Positions 1-8,541 of a stretch of 64,000 bases of DNA are shown here, piece after piece. The notes below the pieces were generated by a model that did not search any database, had not been told where the DNA came from, and worked only from the letters and a program-made list of their open reading frames with translations. The stretch comes from Rhizobium altiplani (GTDB lineage: Bacteria; Pseudomonadota; Alphaproteobacteria; Rhizobiales; Rhizobiaceae): NCBI RefSeq assembly GCF_001542405.1, contig NZ_LNCD01000042.1, forward strand, positions 124,001-188,000, given 5' to 3'. Within the stretch, counting starts at the first letter, position 1; every line of letters begins with the position of its first letter. Position numbers and translations under genes: made by a program.

Positions 1-700
1 CGGTGCGGCATCAGGAGGTGCCCTGACCATCGGCCGCTGCCAGCCTCGGAGAGTCCCTGTTCAAGCGGGGTTCCCCGCGGGGAACAATGAGTGAGATGAC
101 TTGTCGTGCCGCTATCCACCAGCGCGAGGGGAAGTCTCAGTTTGAAAGGGTTCGTTGGGCGTTGTCGCAGGGCTTTGCTGGGGGCATGAGGGGACTGCGA
201 CTGGACGTGCCAAGGCGCTCGGCGCTGGCTGCATGTCACGCGCTCGCATCGGCCGAAAGACCGTCGGGGTGCAGCATGAGGTGATACCCTGGCCATGGGG
301 TGCAGCCAGCCTCGCAAGGTCCCGATCAAGCGGAGTTCCCCGCGGGGAACAATGAGTGAGATGACTTGTCGTGCCGCTATCCACCGGCGCGAGGGGAAGT
401 ATCAGTTCGAAAGGAATCGTTCTGCGTCGTCGTAAGGCTTGGCTGGGACATGAAGGGGTTTTCGACCGGAGTTGCCAAGTCTCTCGGCGCTGCCTGCCTG
501 TCTCGCGCTCGCATTGGCCGGAAGATTGCAAGGACGCAGCAGCAGGAGGTGCCCTGACCATCTGCTTGCTGCCAGCCTCGCAGGGTCCCGACCATGCGGA
601 GTTCCCCGCGGGGAACGGTGGGGGCAGATCATTTGTCCTGCCGCTGATCCACCGGCATGAGGTGCAGAATCAGTTCAAAATAGCTGCGGCGTGATTGGTG
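1..700. repeat. Tandem array of a ~265-bp unit with a 16-bp palindrome
   Basis: The same block recurs with a period of 265-266 bp. The perfect palindrome GTTCCCCGCGGGGAAC lies at 70-85, 335-350 and 601-616. About 50 bp after the first two palindromes are identical, then the copies diverge but remain alignable over the whole unit. Bases 1-70 match the tail of the unit that ends near 601, so the array runs off the left edge of the window. The third copy decays after about 690. Short reading frames inside the units are not conserved as protein between copies and are not taken as genes. No known rhizobial repeat family (RIME, ABC-type) could be assigned by eye. Confidence 0.85.
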
Positions 701-983
701 TGCCTTGGTGACAATTCCCCGAAGCTCCGGCGATTGTTGTTGACAAAGCACGGTCTTGAGCGAGATTCTGTGGGCAGGTTTCAGCATTCGCGCCGCTCGC
801 AGGAAGCGGCGCAAGGACGTATTTTGGATGCCGCAACCGTCATTGGGGCAACTTCAGCAGCATCCTTCGGCTTTGGCTTTCCGCCCTGCAAATAGCATGT
901 AGCGGAACCAAACAGGTCGTTGGCTGCCGTAAGTGAAAATATGTACGGCTAGTCAATGATTTAGCGGCGGCGCAACGACTGTA
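701..983. other. Non-coding stretch with one GC-rich hairpin
   Basis: No credible gene is seen between the repeat array and the end of the isomerase gene at 984. An inverted repeat GCGCCGC (790-796) / GCGGCGC (806-812) with a 9-nt loop is present. It has no T-run, so it is a REP-like or mRNA-end hairpin rather than a clear terminator. The region lies downstream of the minus-strand operon that ends at 984. Confidence 0.5.
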
Positions 984-1808
984 TCAGCAGACGCTGCGGA
1001 AGCGATCAACGCATGTGGAGAGCACCTTTTCCCCCGGTCGTTTCCACCAGTTCGCTGCCGAAAAGATTTCGACTTCCTGCGCTCCATGATAACCGGCCGC
1101 CTCGATGGAGCGTCGGATCCCCTTGAGATCGATCACGCCGTCTCCCATCATGCCGCGGTCCAGCAACAGGTCCGTGGTCGGAACCAGCCAGTCGCAGATG
1201 TGGTGTGCCAGGATCCGGCCCGACGCCCCGGCTCGGGCGATTTGCTGCTCGAGTTTCGGGTCCCACCAGACATGATAGACGTCGATGGCCACACCGACGC
1301 CGTTGCCGAGCAGGTCACAAATATCGAGCGCCTGCTCAAGTGTGTTCACGCAGGCGCGGTCGGCAGCATACATCGGGTGCAGCGGTTCGATCGCAAGTGG
1401 TATGCCGGATGCGCGTGCGTGCGGAAGGATTGCGCCGATCCCGTCTGCGACCATATCGCGCGCGTGGGCGATATCCCTGGACCCCGCAGGCAGGCCGCCG
1501 ACGACGAGAACGAGGCATTCGGCGTTGAGAGCAGCTGCCTCATCGATCGCCCTCTTGTTGTCGTCGATTGCTGCAGCTCGCCCCGCAGCATCCGCGGCGG
1601 GGAACATGCCACCGCGGCAAAGCCCGGTCACCTGCAGTTGGTTGTCGGCGACGATCCGGGCAGCTTCCGACAAGCCGATCGCATGCACTTGATCACGCCA
1701 GGGAGCGATCGCAACAATATCCTGCTTGAGGCAGGCCTCGACCGCCTGCTTCATGTCGTACTGCTCTCGCACCGTCGCGAGGTTGATGGAAAGGCCATTG
1801 ACTGCCAT
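984..1808 (-). CDS. Sugar phosphate isomerase/epimerase (xylose isomerase-like TIM barrel)
   Basis: A 274-residue AP-endonuclease-2/xylose-isomerase-like TIM barrel. Candidate divalent-metal ligands follow the family pattern: Glu in AIEPLHP, Asp in VAIDVYH, His in AHHICDW and Glu in QEVEIFS. Such proteins isomerise or epimerise keto-sugars, inosose-type compounds or related polyols in the cytoplasm. It is the last gene of a minus-strand operon (oxidoreductase, DUF993 protein, this gene), starting about 50 bp after the DUF993 stop. The start MAVNGLSIN is preceded by a GAGGGAGG-type ribosome site. The exact substrate cannot be read from sequence. Confidence 0.85.
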   Translation of the reverse strand: MAVNGLSINLATVREQYDMKQAVEACLKQDIVAIAPWRDQVHAIGLSEAARIVADNQLQVTGLCRGGMFPAADAAGRAAAIDDNKRAIDEAAALNAECLVLVVGGLPAGSRDIAHARDMVADGIGAILPHARASGIPLAIEPLHPMYAADRACVNTLEQALDICDLLGNGVGVAIDVYHVWWDPKLEQQIARAGASGRILAHHICDWLVPTTDLLLDRGMMGDGVIDLKGIRRSIEAAGYHGAQEVEIFSAANWWKRPGEKVLSTCVDRFRSVC

Positions 1809-1856
1809 TTGATATTTCCTCCCTCACCTCGCGATGCGAAGTGCATGCCGTGATTT

Positions 1857-3029
1857 TCAGATGCCTGCAGTCGCCAGAATTGTCTTCATCCGGCTGACGG
1901 CGAGATCCGGATCCCGCAGGACGCGGGCCTCGTCGGCAAGCCGAAACAGTTCCGCCAGATGCACCATCGAGCGCGTGCTTTGCTGGCCACCCAGCATCTG
2001 GAAGTGATTCTGGAAACCATTGAGATAGGCCAGGAAGACAACGCCCGTCTTGTAGAACCGCGTCGGTGCCTTGAAGATGTGCCGTGAAAGCGGCACGGTC
2101 GGCGCCAGGATCTCGTGGAATCCGGCGAGATCGTCTGCGCCAAGCTTCTGCAGGGCAGCGCTGGCCGCAGGCGCGATGGCATCAAAAATGCCGAGCAGGG
2201 CGTGTGAGTATCCTTTCTCGTCGCCGGCTATAAGCTCCGCGTAGTTGAAGTCATCGCCGGTATACATCTTGACCGCCGGGTCAAGCTTTCGACGCATGAC
2301 GATCTCTTTCTCCGCGGAGAGGAGGGAGATCTTCACGCCGTCCACCTTGGTTGCATGGTCATTGATGATGGCGACGGCCGTTTCCATGGCCTGCATATCA
2401 TCACGCGAACCCCAATAGCCGGCGAGCGCAGGATCAAACATATCGCCAAGCCAATGGATGATCACCGGCTGCCGGACCTGGCGCAAGATGCGATCATAGA
2501 CACGCACGTAATCCTCGGGGTTCTTGGCGGCGGCCGCAAGCGCGCGGCTTGCCATGAGGATGATCCGGCCGCCCTGCCCTTCGACGTAGGCGACCTGCTC
2601 CTCATAAGCCTGGATGACATCATCGATGCTAACGCCAGGGCCTGGTGGCAGATGGTCGGTGCCGGCGCCATAGGCGATGAGGGCATCCGGGCGCCTGCGC
2701 GCTGCCGCTTGGACATTGGCGATGAGTTCCTTGGCGCCAGCCCAGTCGAGCCCCATGCCGCGTTGGGCAGTGTCCATCGCCTCGGCAACGCCGAGGCCGA
2801 GATCCCAAAGATACTCCCGGAATGCAACGGTGCGTTCCCAGTCGATGTTGCGGTCGAGCCATGGATCGTTGTCTGCCAATGGATCGACGACCACATGAGC
2901 GGCCGCGTAGGCGATCCGGTTGAAGGCATGGCCGCCGGCCGGGCGCTCCGGCGCGGCAAGCGGTGCGTTGGCGATGGCATAATCCTCCAGCGTGCCGCCG
3001 GAGACGGGAAGACGAAGTGACTTTGCCAT
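1857..3029 (-). CDS. DUF993 family protein (dihydrodipicolinate synthase-like fold)
   Basis: A 390-residue member of DUF993, a family usually linked to the DapA-like aldolase fold; no reaction is established to my knowledge. The frame is open as far as 3335, but the true start is taken as ATG at 3029 (MAKSLRLPVSGG), 5 nt after the stop of the upstream oxidoreductase. The longer N-terminus is Arg/Cys-rich, runs antisense-like inside the neighbour and looks non-coding. Positioned between a Gfo/Idh/MocA oxidoreductase and a TIM-barrel isomerase, it probably acts on an oxidised sugar intermediate, perhaps as a retro-aldolase; that is inference. Confidence 0.8.
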   Translation of the reverse strand: MAKSLRLPVSGGTLEDYAIANAPLAAPERPAGGHAFNRIAYAAAHVVVDPLADNDPWLDRNIDWERTVAFREYLWDLGLGVAEAMDTAQRGMGLDWAGAKELIANVQAAARRRPDALIAYGAGTDHLPPGPGVSIDDVIQAYEEQVAYVEGQGGRIILMASRALAAAAKNPEDYVRVYDRILRQVRQPVIIHWLGDMFDPALAGYWGSRDDMQAMETAVAIINDHATKVDGVKISLLSAEKEIVMRRKLDPAVKMYTGDDFNYAELIAGDEKGYSHALLGIFDAIAPAASAALQKLGADDLAGFHEILAPTVPLSRHIFKAPTRFYKTGVVFLAYLNGFQNHFQMLGGQQSTRSMVHLAELFRLADEARVLRDPDLAVSRMKTILATAGI

Positions 3030-3034
3030 GGTCG

Positions 3035-4210
3035 TCAGGCAACCTTGCGGACTGATGTATCGGCGAGCGAGGGAACATCCACCCAGCGGCGTTCCTTCCA
3101 GCTCTGGTGCGCCAGTTCCGCAAGCTGAACACCCTTGGCGCCCTCGCGCAGCGTGAACCTCCACGGCGCGTCTTCGACGACGTAGCGCAGGTAGTCTTCC
3201 CACTGCGCCTTGAAGCCATTGTCGAAAACCTGGGTTTCCGGAACCTCGTCCCATGTCCTGTAGAAGTCGATCGACTGCGGCTGATCGGGATTCCAGACAG
3301 GCTTCGGTGTGTTGACCCGATGCTGCGTCCAGCATTTGGTCAGACCGCAGACGGCCGAACCATGTGTCCCGTCGACCTGGAAGGTCACGAGGTCGTCACG
3401 ACGCACGCGAACCGCCCAGGAGGAGTTGATGTGGGCGACGATGCCGCCCTCGAGTTCAAAAGTCGAATAGGCTGCGTCGTCGGCATCTGCCCTGTAGGTC
3501 TTGCCGTTCTCGTCGACGCGGCTCGGGATATGGGTGGACGCGTAGCAGCTGACGGCCTTGACCTCGCCGAAGAGGTTGTCCAGCACGTAGCGCCAGTGCG
3601 GCAGCATGTCGAGGATCATGCCGCCACCATCGGCCGCGCGGTAGTTCCAGGATGGACGCTGAGCCTTCACGCCCCAGTCACCCTCGAATACCCAGTAGCC
3701 GAACTCGCCGCGTACCGAGAGTATCTTGCCGAAGAAGCCGCTGTCCTTGAGCAGGGCGATCTTGCGCAGTCCCGGCAGGTAGAGCTTGTCCTGCACGACA
3801 CCATTTTTGACGCCGCGCTGTTCGGCAAGCGTCGCAACGGAAAGCGCCTCCTCGAGCGTCTCCGAGATCGGCTTTTCGCAATAGACATGCTTGCCGGCCT
3901 CGATTGCCTTTTTCAGGAGCGAGACGCGCATTTGCGTCGAGCCTGCGTCAAAAAAGATCCTGTTGTTCGGATCCGCAAGGGCGCTGTCGAGATCAGTGGT
4001 CGTGCGCGTCAGGCCGTGCTTGCGGGCAATGGCCTCGATCTTGTCGGCGTTGCGTCCGACGAGGATCGGATCGGGCATCAGGCGGTCGCCGTTGGAAAGC
4101 TCAAGGCCCCCCTGCTCGCGGATCGCGAGAATGGAGCGCACCAGATGCTGGTTATAGCCCATGCGGCCGGTGATCCCATGCATGATAATGCCAAGCGAAA
4201 TCGTCGCCAT
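3035..4210 (-). CDS. Gfo/Idh/MocA family oxidoreductase
   Basis: A 391-residue NAD(P)-dependent dehydrogenase. The N-terminal Rossmann half contains DRLMPDPILVGRN and the conserved CEKPISET motif, whose Lys is the family catalytic lysine. The C-terminal alpha/beta domain has GYWVFEGDW and the His-containing DMLPHWRYVLDNLFG segment. Family members oxidise sugar or cyclitol hydroxyls. First gene of a three-gene minus-strand operon, divergent from a ROK regulator that most likely controls it. Confidence 0.88.
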   Translation of the reverse strand: MATISLGIIMHGITGRMGYNQHLVRSILAIREQGGLELSNGDRLMPDPILVGRNADKIEAIARKHGLTRTTTDLDSALADPNNRIFFDAGSTQMRVSLLKKAIEAGKHVYCEKPISETLEEALSVATLAEQRGVKNGVVQDKLYLPGLRKIALLKDSGFFGKILSVRGEFGYWVFEGDWGVKAQRPSWNYRAADGGGMILDMLPHWRYVLDNLFGEVKAVSCYASTHIPSRVDENGKTYRADADDAAYSTFELEGGIVAHINSSWAVRVRRDDLVTFQVDGTHGSAVCGLTKCWTQHRVNTPKPVWNPDQPQSIDFYRTWDEVPETQVFDNGFKAQWEDYLRYVVEDAPWRFTLREGAKGVQLAELAHQSWKERRWVDVPSLADTSVRKVA

Positions 4211-4479
4211 CTGCGTCTTCCTCCCAATAAATAACTAGTTAGTTACATAAGTGCCATGTGCTCCCCATGCTGTCAACCCGGCCCGTTGCTTTCGACCAGG
4301 AAACGGCGCAGGCGCCAGCGCCCGCAAAGTTCCTGAAGCTCGCTCTTGCTCGTTTGAACGCCTGCGCACAATCCCGGCGGACGGGTCCGACCGCCGGGAT
4401 GCAATCTGCTGGATATAAATGACGGAACCGCTTATGCGGTAAGCAAGGTGATTGTTTAGAACGCTCGCAAGTCAGGCCA
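4211..4479. promoter_or_regulatory. Divergent promoter region with palindrome TAACTAGTTA
   Basis: The 269-bp gap separates the oxidoreductase operon (minus) from the ROK regulator gene (plus). A perfect 10-bp palindrome TAACTAGTTA lies at 4232-4241, about 20 bp upstream of the oxidoreductase start in an AT-rich patch. This is a plausible ROK operator, where inducer sugar would release repression. The link to the ROK protein is inference from position. Confidence 0.45.
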
Positions 4480-5676
4480 ATGAAGGCAATTTCAGGCACC
4501 AATCTCGAACAGGCAAAATCGCACAACCGACGCGTCGTGATCGAAGCGGTCCGGACGAATGGACCGTTGTCGCGGGCGGCCCTCTCCCGGTTGACGGCGC
4601 TCAGCACGCAGACGGTATCGAACATTGTCGAAGAACTCGAACGGTCCGAGTTGCTGAAGGCAGAAGCCCCGAAAAAGGCGGCGCGTGGACAGCCGATCAC
4701 GCCCTACTCGATCAATCCGGACGGTGCCTACTCCATTGGCCTGGAGCTGGAGCGGGATCGTGCGGTTGGCGTGCTGACCGATCTTTCGGGACGTGTCCGT
4801 GCCAGGATCGACAAGCCCGTCGACAGGCCGACGCCGACCGAGGCGATGCCGATCCTCGGCGGTATCGCTGACGAACTGCAACGGAACTTTCGCTTCGATC
4901 GCGCCCGCCTGCTGGGTGTCGGCATCGCAATGCCGGGGCGTTATGCGGCCGAAGGTGTGACATCGCTGAGCCCGGTGACGCTTCCCGGCTGGCAGGGTTT
5001 CCCCGTGGCCCCGGAACTTGCGCGACTTGTTGGCGTCCCAGTTCTCGTCGAGAACGACGCCACCTCTGCTGCGATCGGCGAGCGGCTCCACGGCGTGGCT
5101 CGGGGCTTGAGCAGCTTTGTCTATCTGTTTCTCGGCGGGGGTATAGGGGCCGGCATGTTTCTCGACGGCCATCTCTACAAGGGAAGCCGCAACAATGCTG
5201 GCGAAATCGGCCATATGATCGTGGTGCCGGATGGGCTGGCCTGCGTGTGTGGCAAGCGTGGTTGCCTCGACCGCTATGTCTCGCTCGGCGCGGCCTACGA
5301 ATATCTCGACATTGGCGACCCCAGACAGCACGACCCTGAAACTCTTGCCGCCTTGATCGTGCAAGGGGACAGTCGGATTGATGCCTGGGCAGAGGCTGCC
5401 GCGAAGCCCATGCGTCAGACAATCGATGTTCTGGAATTGGCCTTCGATCCGCAGACGATCGTGCTTGGCGGTTCGATGCCCCCGTCACTGCTGCAGCGCC
5501 TCGCTCGTCAGCTGGATCCGTTGCATACCCCGGTCAATCCCGGGGAGGAACGAAACCTGCCGCGCATCATGATCGGTGCGACCGGCAGGGACACGGCGCT
5601 TCTGGGCGCCGCGGCACTGCCGATCTTCTCGGAAACGAACCCGCAGTTCGATGTCCTTCAAAAACCTTTGGGCTGA
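4480..5676 (+). CDS. ROK family transcriptional regulator (NagC/XylR-like)
   Basis: 398 residues. The N-terminal winged helix-turn-helix (about 12-70) has SRAALSRLTALSTQTVSNIV. The C-terminal ROK sugar-kinase-like domain (about 80-390) has the VENDATSAAIGE and LGGGIGAGMFLDG segments and the zinc-binding motif of ROK proteins, CVCGKRGCLDRYVS. It is expected to bind a sugar and repress neighbouring catabolic genes. It is divergent from the Gfo/Idh-DUF993-isomerase operon and convergent with the GH20 gene, whose stop is only 5 bp away. Either set of genes could be its target. Confidence 0.9.
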   Translation: MKAISGTNLEQAKSHNRRVVIEAVRTNGPLSRAALSRLTALSTQTVSNIVEELERSELLKAEAPKKAARGQPITPYSINPDGAYSIGLELERDRAVGVLTDLSGRVRARIDKPVDRPTPTEAMPILGGIADELQRNFRFDRARLLGVGIAMPGRYAAEGVTSLSPVTLPGWQGFPVAPELARLVGVPVLVENDATSAAIGERLHGVARGLSSFVYLFLGGGIGAGMFLDGHLYKGSRNNAGEIGHMIVVPDGLACVCGKRGCLDRYVSLGAAYEYLDIGDPRQHDPETLAALIVQGDSRIDAWAEAAAKPMRQTIDVLELAFDPQTIVLGGSMPPSLLQRLARQLDPLHTPVNPGEERNLPRIMIGATGRDTALLGAAALPIFSETNPQFDVLQKPLG

Positions 5677-5681
5677 CAACC

Positions 5682-7703
5682 TCACGGATAGGCGTACAGG
5701 ACCGGCATCAATCCCGCGACTGCCTTGAAGCGCTCCCAGGACTTGTCCGCGGGCTTCGTCCAGGCGCTCTCGGCAAGTGCCGAGATCCGCGGAAACACCA
5801 GGCGGTCAAAGACCGCGCGATCGGTCATCGGCTCCGACCAGATGCAGGCCTGGATGCCACGCAGCTTCTTTTTCTGCTCGTCGCTCCAGCCTTCGACCGG
5901 GTCGAAATTGTAGAGCTTCTCGGGCTCCGACCACCCGGCCCAGCTGGCGCCCGGCTCGTCCCAATCGGGGCTGTTTGCCATGTCGAGATAGTAGACCTGC
6001 CCAGGGCAGACGACCATTTCGTAGCCCTGACCGGCCAGCGCCGCCGAAACTTCGACACTGCGCCAGCCGCAGAGATAGCTCTTTGCCTTGTCGATGACAT
6101 TGCCATGCGCTGCCTCTTCCCACCCGCCGGTGATGCAGCCCTGCTCGGCGAGGAACTTCTGGATCCGGGCGAGGAAAATGGACTGCAGAACCGCGGCTCC
6201 CGATCCGTCTATGTCGTCGGCGCCGTGAGTATTGGTGATGACGTTGAGCCGCTTGGCATGTGCTTTAGCCACTGCATCTCCGCCAATCTCGCGCAGACGC
6301 GCCAAGGCCTCCGGCGAACCCGACCAGGCGCCGAGGGGCACTTCATCGGCGCCGATATGGATCGTCTTGAAGGGAAAGAGCTCGATCAATTCGCGGAAGA
6401 TCGTTTCCAGAACCTCGTAGGTCTTCTCGCGTGCCGGGTTCAGGCAGTTGTCGGGGAAGCCCTGAACAGAATGGTAGCTCCCGGCTTCTTGCGGGTCGCG
6501 AAGTTCCGGGATTGCCTGTTGCATCGCATAGCAATGTCCAGGGACATCGATCTCCGGCACGACCTCGATGCCGAGCTCCTTGGCGTGCGCGACAATCTCG
6601 CGTACCGCCGCCTTGGTGTAGTAACCGCCGGTGCGGGCCGCGCCAGAGCCGAGAAGCGGCGGAATGGGAAGGCCATGTCCCCGCCAGGCGCCGACTTCGG
6701 TCAGGGCAGGATAGGCGTCGATCTCGATCCGCCAGGCCTCGTCGTCCGAGAGGTGCCAATGGAAGCGGTTGACCTTGTTCCAGGCGAGAATGCTGAGCAG
6801 CTTCTTGATTTCAGCCTTGCCGTAGAACTGACGGGCAACATCGAGATGAAGGCCGCGCCATCCCATGGATGGCTCGTCTCGGATCTCGCCTTCGACCGGA
6901 AAACGGAAGGCGTGCGGATAAAGGTGCGCACCACGCCAGACCTGGCCAAGCGTGATCAGGCCATAGAGCAGGCCGGTCTGTGTGCCGGCGGAAATGTGTA
7001 TGATCTCGCTCGAGAAGGACACGCGATAGGCTTCTGGCGCCAGGCCCTCGACGACGTCAAGCATCACGGGCATTCCGCCTTCCGAGGCAGGACGAACGAT
7101 CCCTTCGACCGCAAAGAGCTGTTCGACGAGGCCGGTAAAGGCAGCTGCCGCCGCAATGGCCGGGGGATTGCTGGCGTTGAGCGCAAAGCCGGGAGGAACC
7201 GAGCGCTTGCCAGATACCGACACCACGTCAGGCCACGGGACGATCGCGACAGGCACAGGCGGATTGACCGGCACGGGATAGATTTCTGCGCCACGCTTCA
7301 ATGGGGCATTGTTGGCAAGCGAGCGGGTCGGCTCGACAGAAAGTGCAAGCGTGCCGCCGTCGGCGAACGCCACATAGGCGCCGGTTGCCCCATCCGTCCA
7401 ATGCTGGAACGGCCAGCTGAGAGCGGAGATGGTCAGCGTCCAGGTCTTGCCCGCCTCAAGTTCGAAATTCTCGGGCGGAAGAAATTCGGTGAAATTTGAT
7501 AGCCGGCGGCCGATCGTGCCACCCTCGATGTGAACAGCCGGATCCACCCGTCCCGGACCGCTGATGCAGAGGGTGAAGTTGGCAAGGGAATTCGATGAAA
7601 GGTTCTTGAGGTTGAGCGTGTAGGCCTGGTCTCGTTCTTCCGAAGCGGGCAGCCATGAGGTTTCGAGCCGCAGGGCGGGTTGGCGCTGTATCGACATCAT
7701 CAT
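5682..7703 (-). CDS. Beta-N-acetylhexosaminidase (GH20)
   Basis: 673 residues with an N-terminal beta-domain (about 1-250) and a GH20 TIM barrel (about 255-640). The catalytic Asp-Glu pair is in HIGADEVPLG. GGYYTKAAVREIVAHA and EIDVPGHCYA are typical of the barrel. There is no signal peptide, so cytoplasmic hydrolysis of imported GlcNAc/GalNAc oligosaccharides is likely. Three consecutive ATG codons (7703, 7700, 7697) make the exact start uncertain by two residues. The ROK regulator downstream on the opposite strand fits amino-sugar control, but no nag genes are in the window. Confidence 0.9.
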   Translation of the reverse strand: MMMSIQRQPALRLETSWLPASEERDQAYTLNLKNLSSNSLANFTLCISGPGRVDPAVHIEGGTIGRRLSNFTEFLPPENFELEAGKTWTLTISALSWPFQHWTDGATGAYVAFADGGTLALSVEPTRSLANNAPLKRGAEIYPVPVNPPVPVAIVPWPDVVSVSGKRSVPPGFALNASNPPAIAAAAAFTGLVEQLFAVEGIVRPASEGGMPVMLDVVEGLAPEAYRVSFSSEIIHISAGTQTGLLYGLITLGQVWRGAHLYPHAFRFPVEGEIRDEPSMGWRGLHLDVARQFYGKAEIKKLLSILAWNKVNRFHWHLSDDEAWRIEIDAYPALTEVGAWRGHGLPIPPLLGSGAARTGGYYTKAAVREIVAHAKELGIEVVPEIDVPGHCYAMQQAIPELRDPQEAGSYHSVQGFPDNCLNPAREKTYEVLETIFRELIELFPFKTIHIGADEVPLGAWSGSPEALARLREIGGDAVAKAHAKRLNVITNTHGADDIDGSGAAVLQSIFLARIQKFLAEQGCITGGWEEAAHGNVIDKAKSYLCGWRSVEVSAALAGQGYEMVVCPGQVYYLDMANSPDWDEPGASWAGWSEPEKLYNFDPVEGWSDEQKKKLRGIQACIWSEPMTDRAVFDRLVFPRISALAESAWTKPADKSWERFKAVAGLMPVLYAYP

Positions 7704-7902
7704 CTCTTGATAGGGTTAGGGACTATGTTGTTCCGATTTGATCAATCAATTTGATTTAATCAGCTTGCGTTGGCGATCGTCAATCGGAAGAAAGAATTAT
7801 TAAGTGCCCGGCAACGGCCCGTGTGACAGGCGCCACGAAGGGGTCGTTACACATTGCAAGTGGGTGAGATGCAGCTTGCGGTGAGTAATATCGTGATATC
7901 GG
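7704..7902 (-). promoter_or_regulatory. AT-rich operator cluster upstream of the GH20 gene
   Basis: Three overlapping palindromes sit in a short AT-rich segment of this otherwise GC-rich DNA: TTGATCAA (7738-7745), AATCAATTTGATT (7744-7756) and TGATTTAATCA (7752-7762). They lie 35-60 bp upstream of the GH20 start on the minus strand, where a promoter would be. This looks like a repressor or activator site. The cognate protein is unknown. Confidence 0.5.
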
Positions 7903-8541
7903 TTAGACCGGCTTTGCCGCGTCCGGATGGGCAGCCTTGAACGCCGGCAGTGCGTTGCACGCGTCGACAATGCGTGCGACGCGAGGAAACGCCGACATTT
8001 CGATACCCCAGCGACGGGCGTTGTAGACCTGCGGCACCAGGCAGAAATCCGCCATCGTCAGTGTGTCTCCAAATGTGTAGCGACCGGTCGTCGGCTCATC
8101 GAGCATCTGTTCCACCGCGTGCAGTCCGCTGCCGATGAACTTGGTCATCCACTCGGCTCGGGCGCCCTCCTCGCCAGTCAGGTGAGCGACGTGCGAGACG
8201 ACACTAAGGTTGCAGATCGGATGAATATCCATCGCAACGGCATAAGACAGTGCCCTCACCCGCTGTCGCCCCACGGCGGTATCGGGCAGGAACCCGCTTT
8301 CGGGATAGGTCTCGGCAAGGTATTCGATGATGGCCAGGGATTGAGTGAGCGTGCGTCCGCCGATGCGCAAGGTGGGGACCAGACCCTGGGGATTGATTTT
8401 CAGGTAGTCAGGATCCTTGTGCGCCAAGGCAAGCAGGTCGATCGGGACGGTCTCGAAGGCAAGCCCCAGCACATGAAGCGCGATGCGGACCCGGTAGCTG
8501 GCCGAGGAGCGCCAGTAGTCGTAGAGCACGATCCCGGTCAT
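7903..8541 (-). CDS. maiA: Maleylacetoacetate isomerase
   Basis: A 212-residue zeta-class glutathione S-transferase. The N-terminal thioredoxin-like domain carries YWRSSASYRVRIAL, matching the SSxSxRVRIAL active-site motif of maleylacetoacetate isomerases. The enzyme converts maleylacetoacetate to fumarylacetoacetate using glutathione, the step between homogentisate dioxygenase and fumarylacetoacetase. Its start overlaps the stop of fahA by 4 bp, so it is co-translated as the last gene of hmgA-fahA-maiA. Confidence 0.92.
   Translation of the reverse strand: MTGIVLYDYWRSSASYRVRIALHVLGLAFETVPIDLLALAHKDPDYLKINPQGLVPTLRIGGRTLTQSLAIIEYLAETYPESGFLPDTAVGRQRVRALSYAVAMDIHPICNLSVVSHVAHLTGEEGARAEWMTKFIGSGLHAVEQMLDEPTTGRYTFGDTLTMADFCLVPQVYNARRWGIEMSAFPRVARIVDACNALPAFKAAHPDAAKPV

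Noticed and set aside
371..694. Open frame of 107 codons within the tandem repeats
   Set aside because: Frame and protein sequence are not preserved between repeat copies, and there is no ribosome site or recognisable domain.
1..700. Possible CRISPR array
   Set aside because: The repeat period is about 265 bp with imperfect copies, far from the 60-75 bp period of CRISPR, and there are no cas genes.
3030..3335. N-terminal extension of the DUF993 gene
   Set aside because: The 102 extra codons lie antisense-like inside the oxidoreductase gene, are Arg/Cys-rich, and ATG 3029 gives the normal family length.
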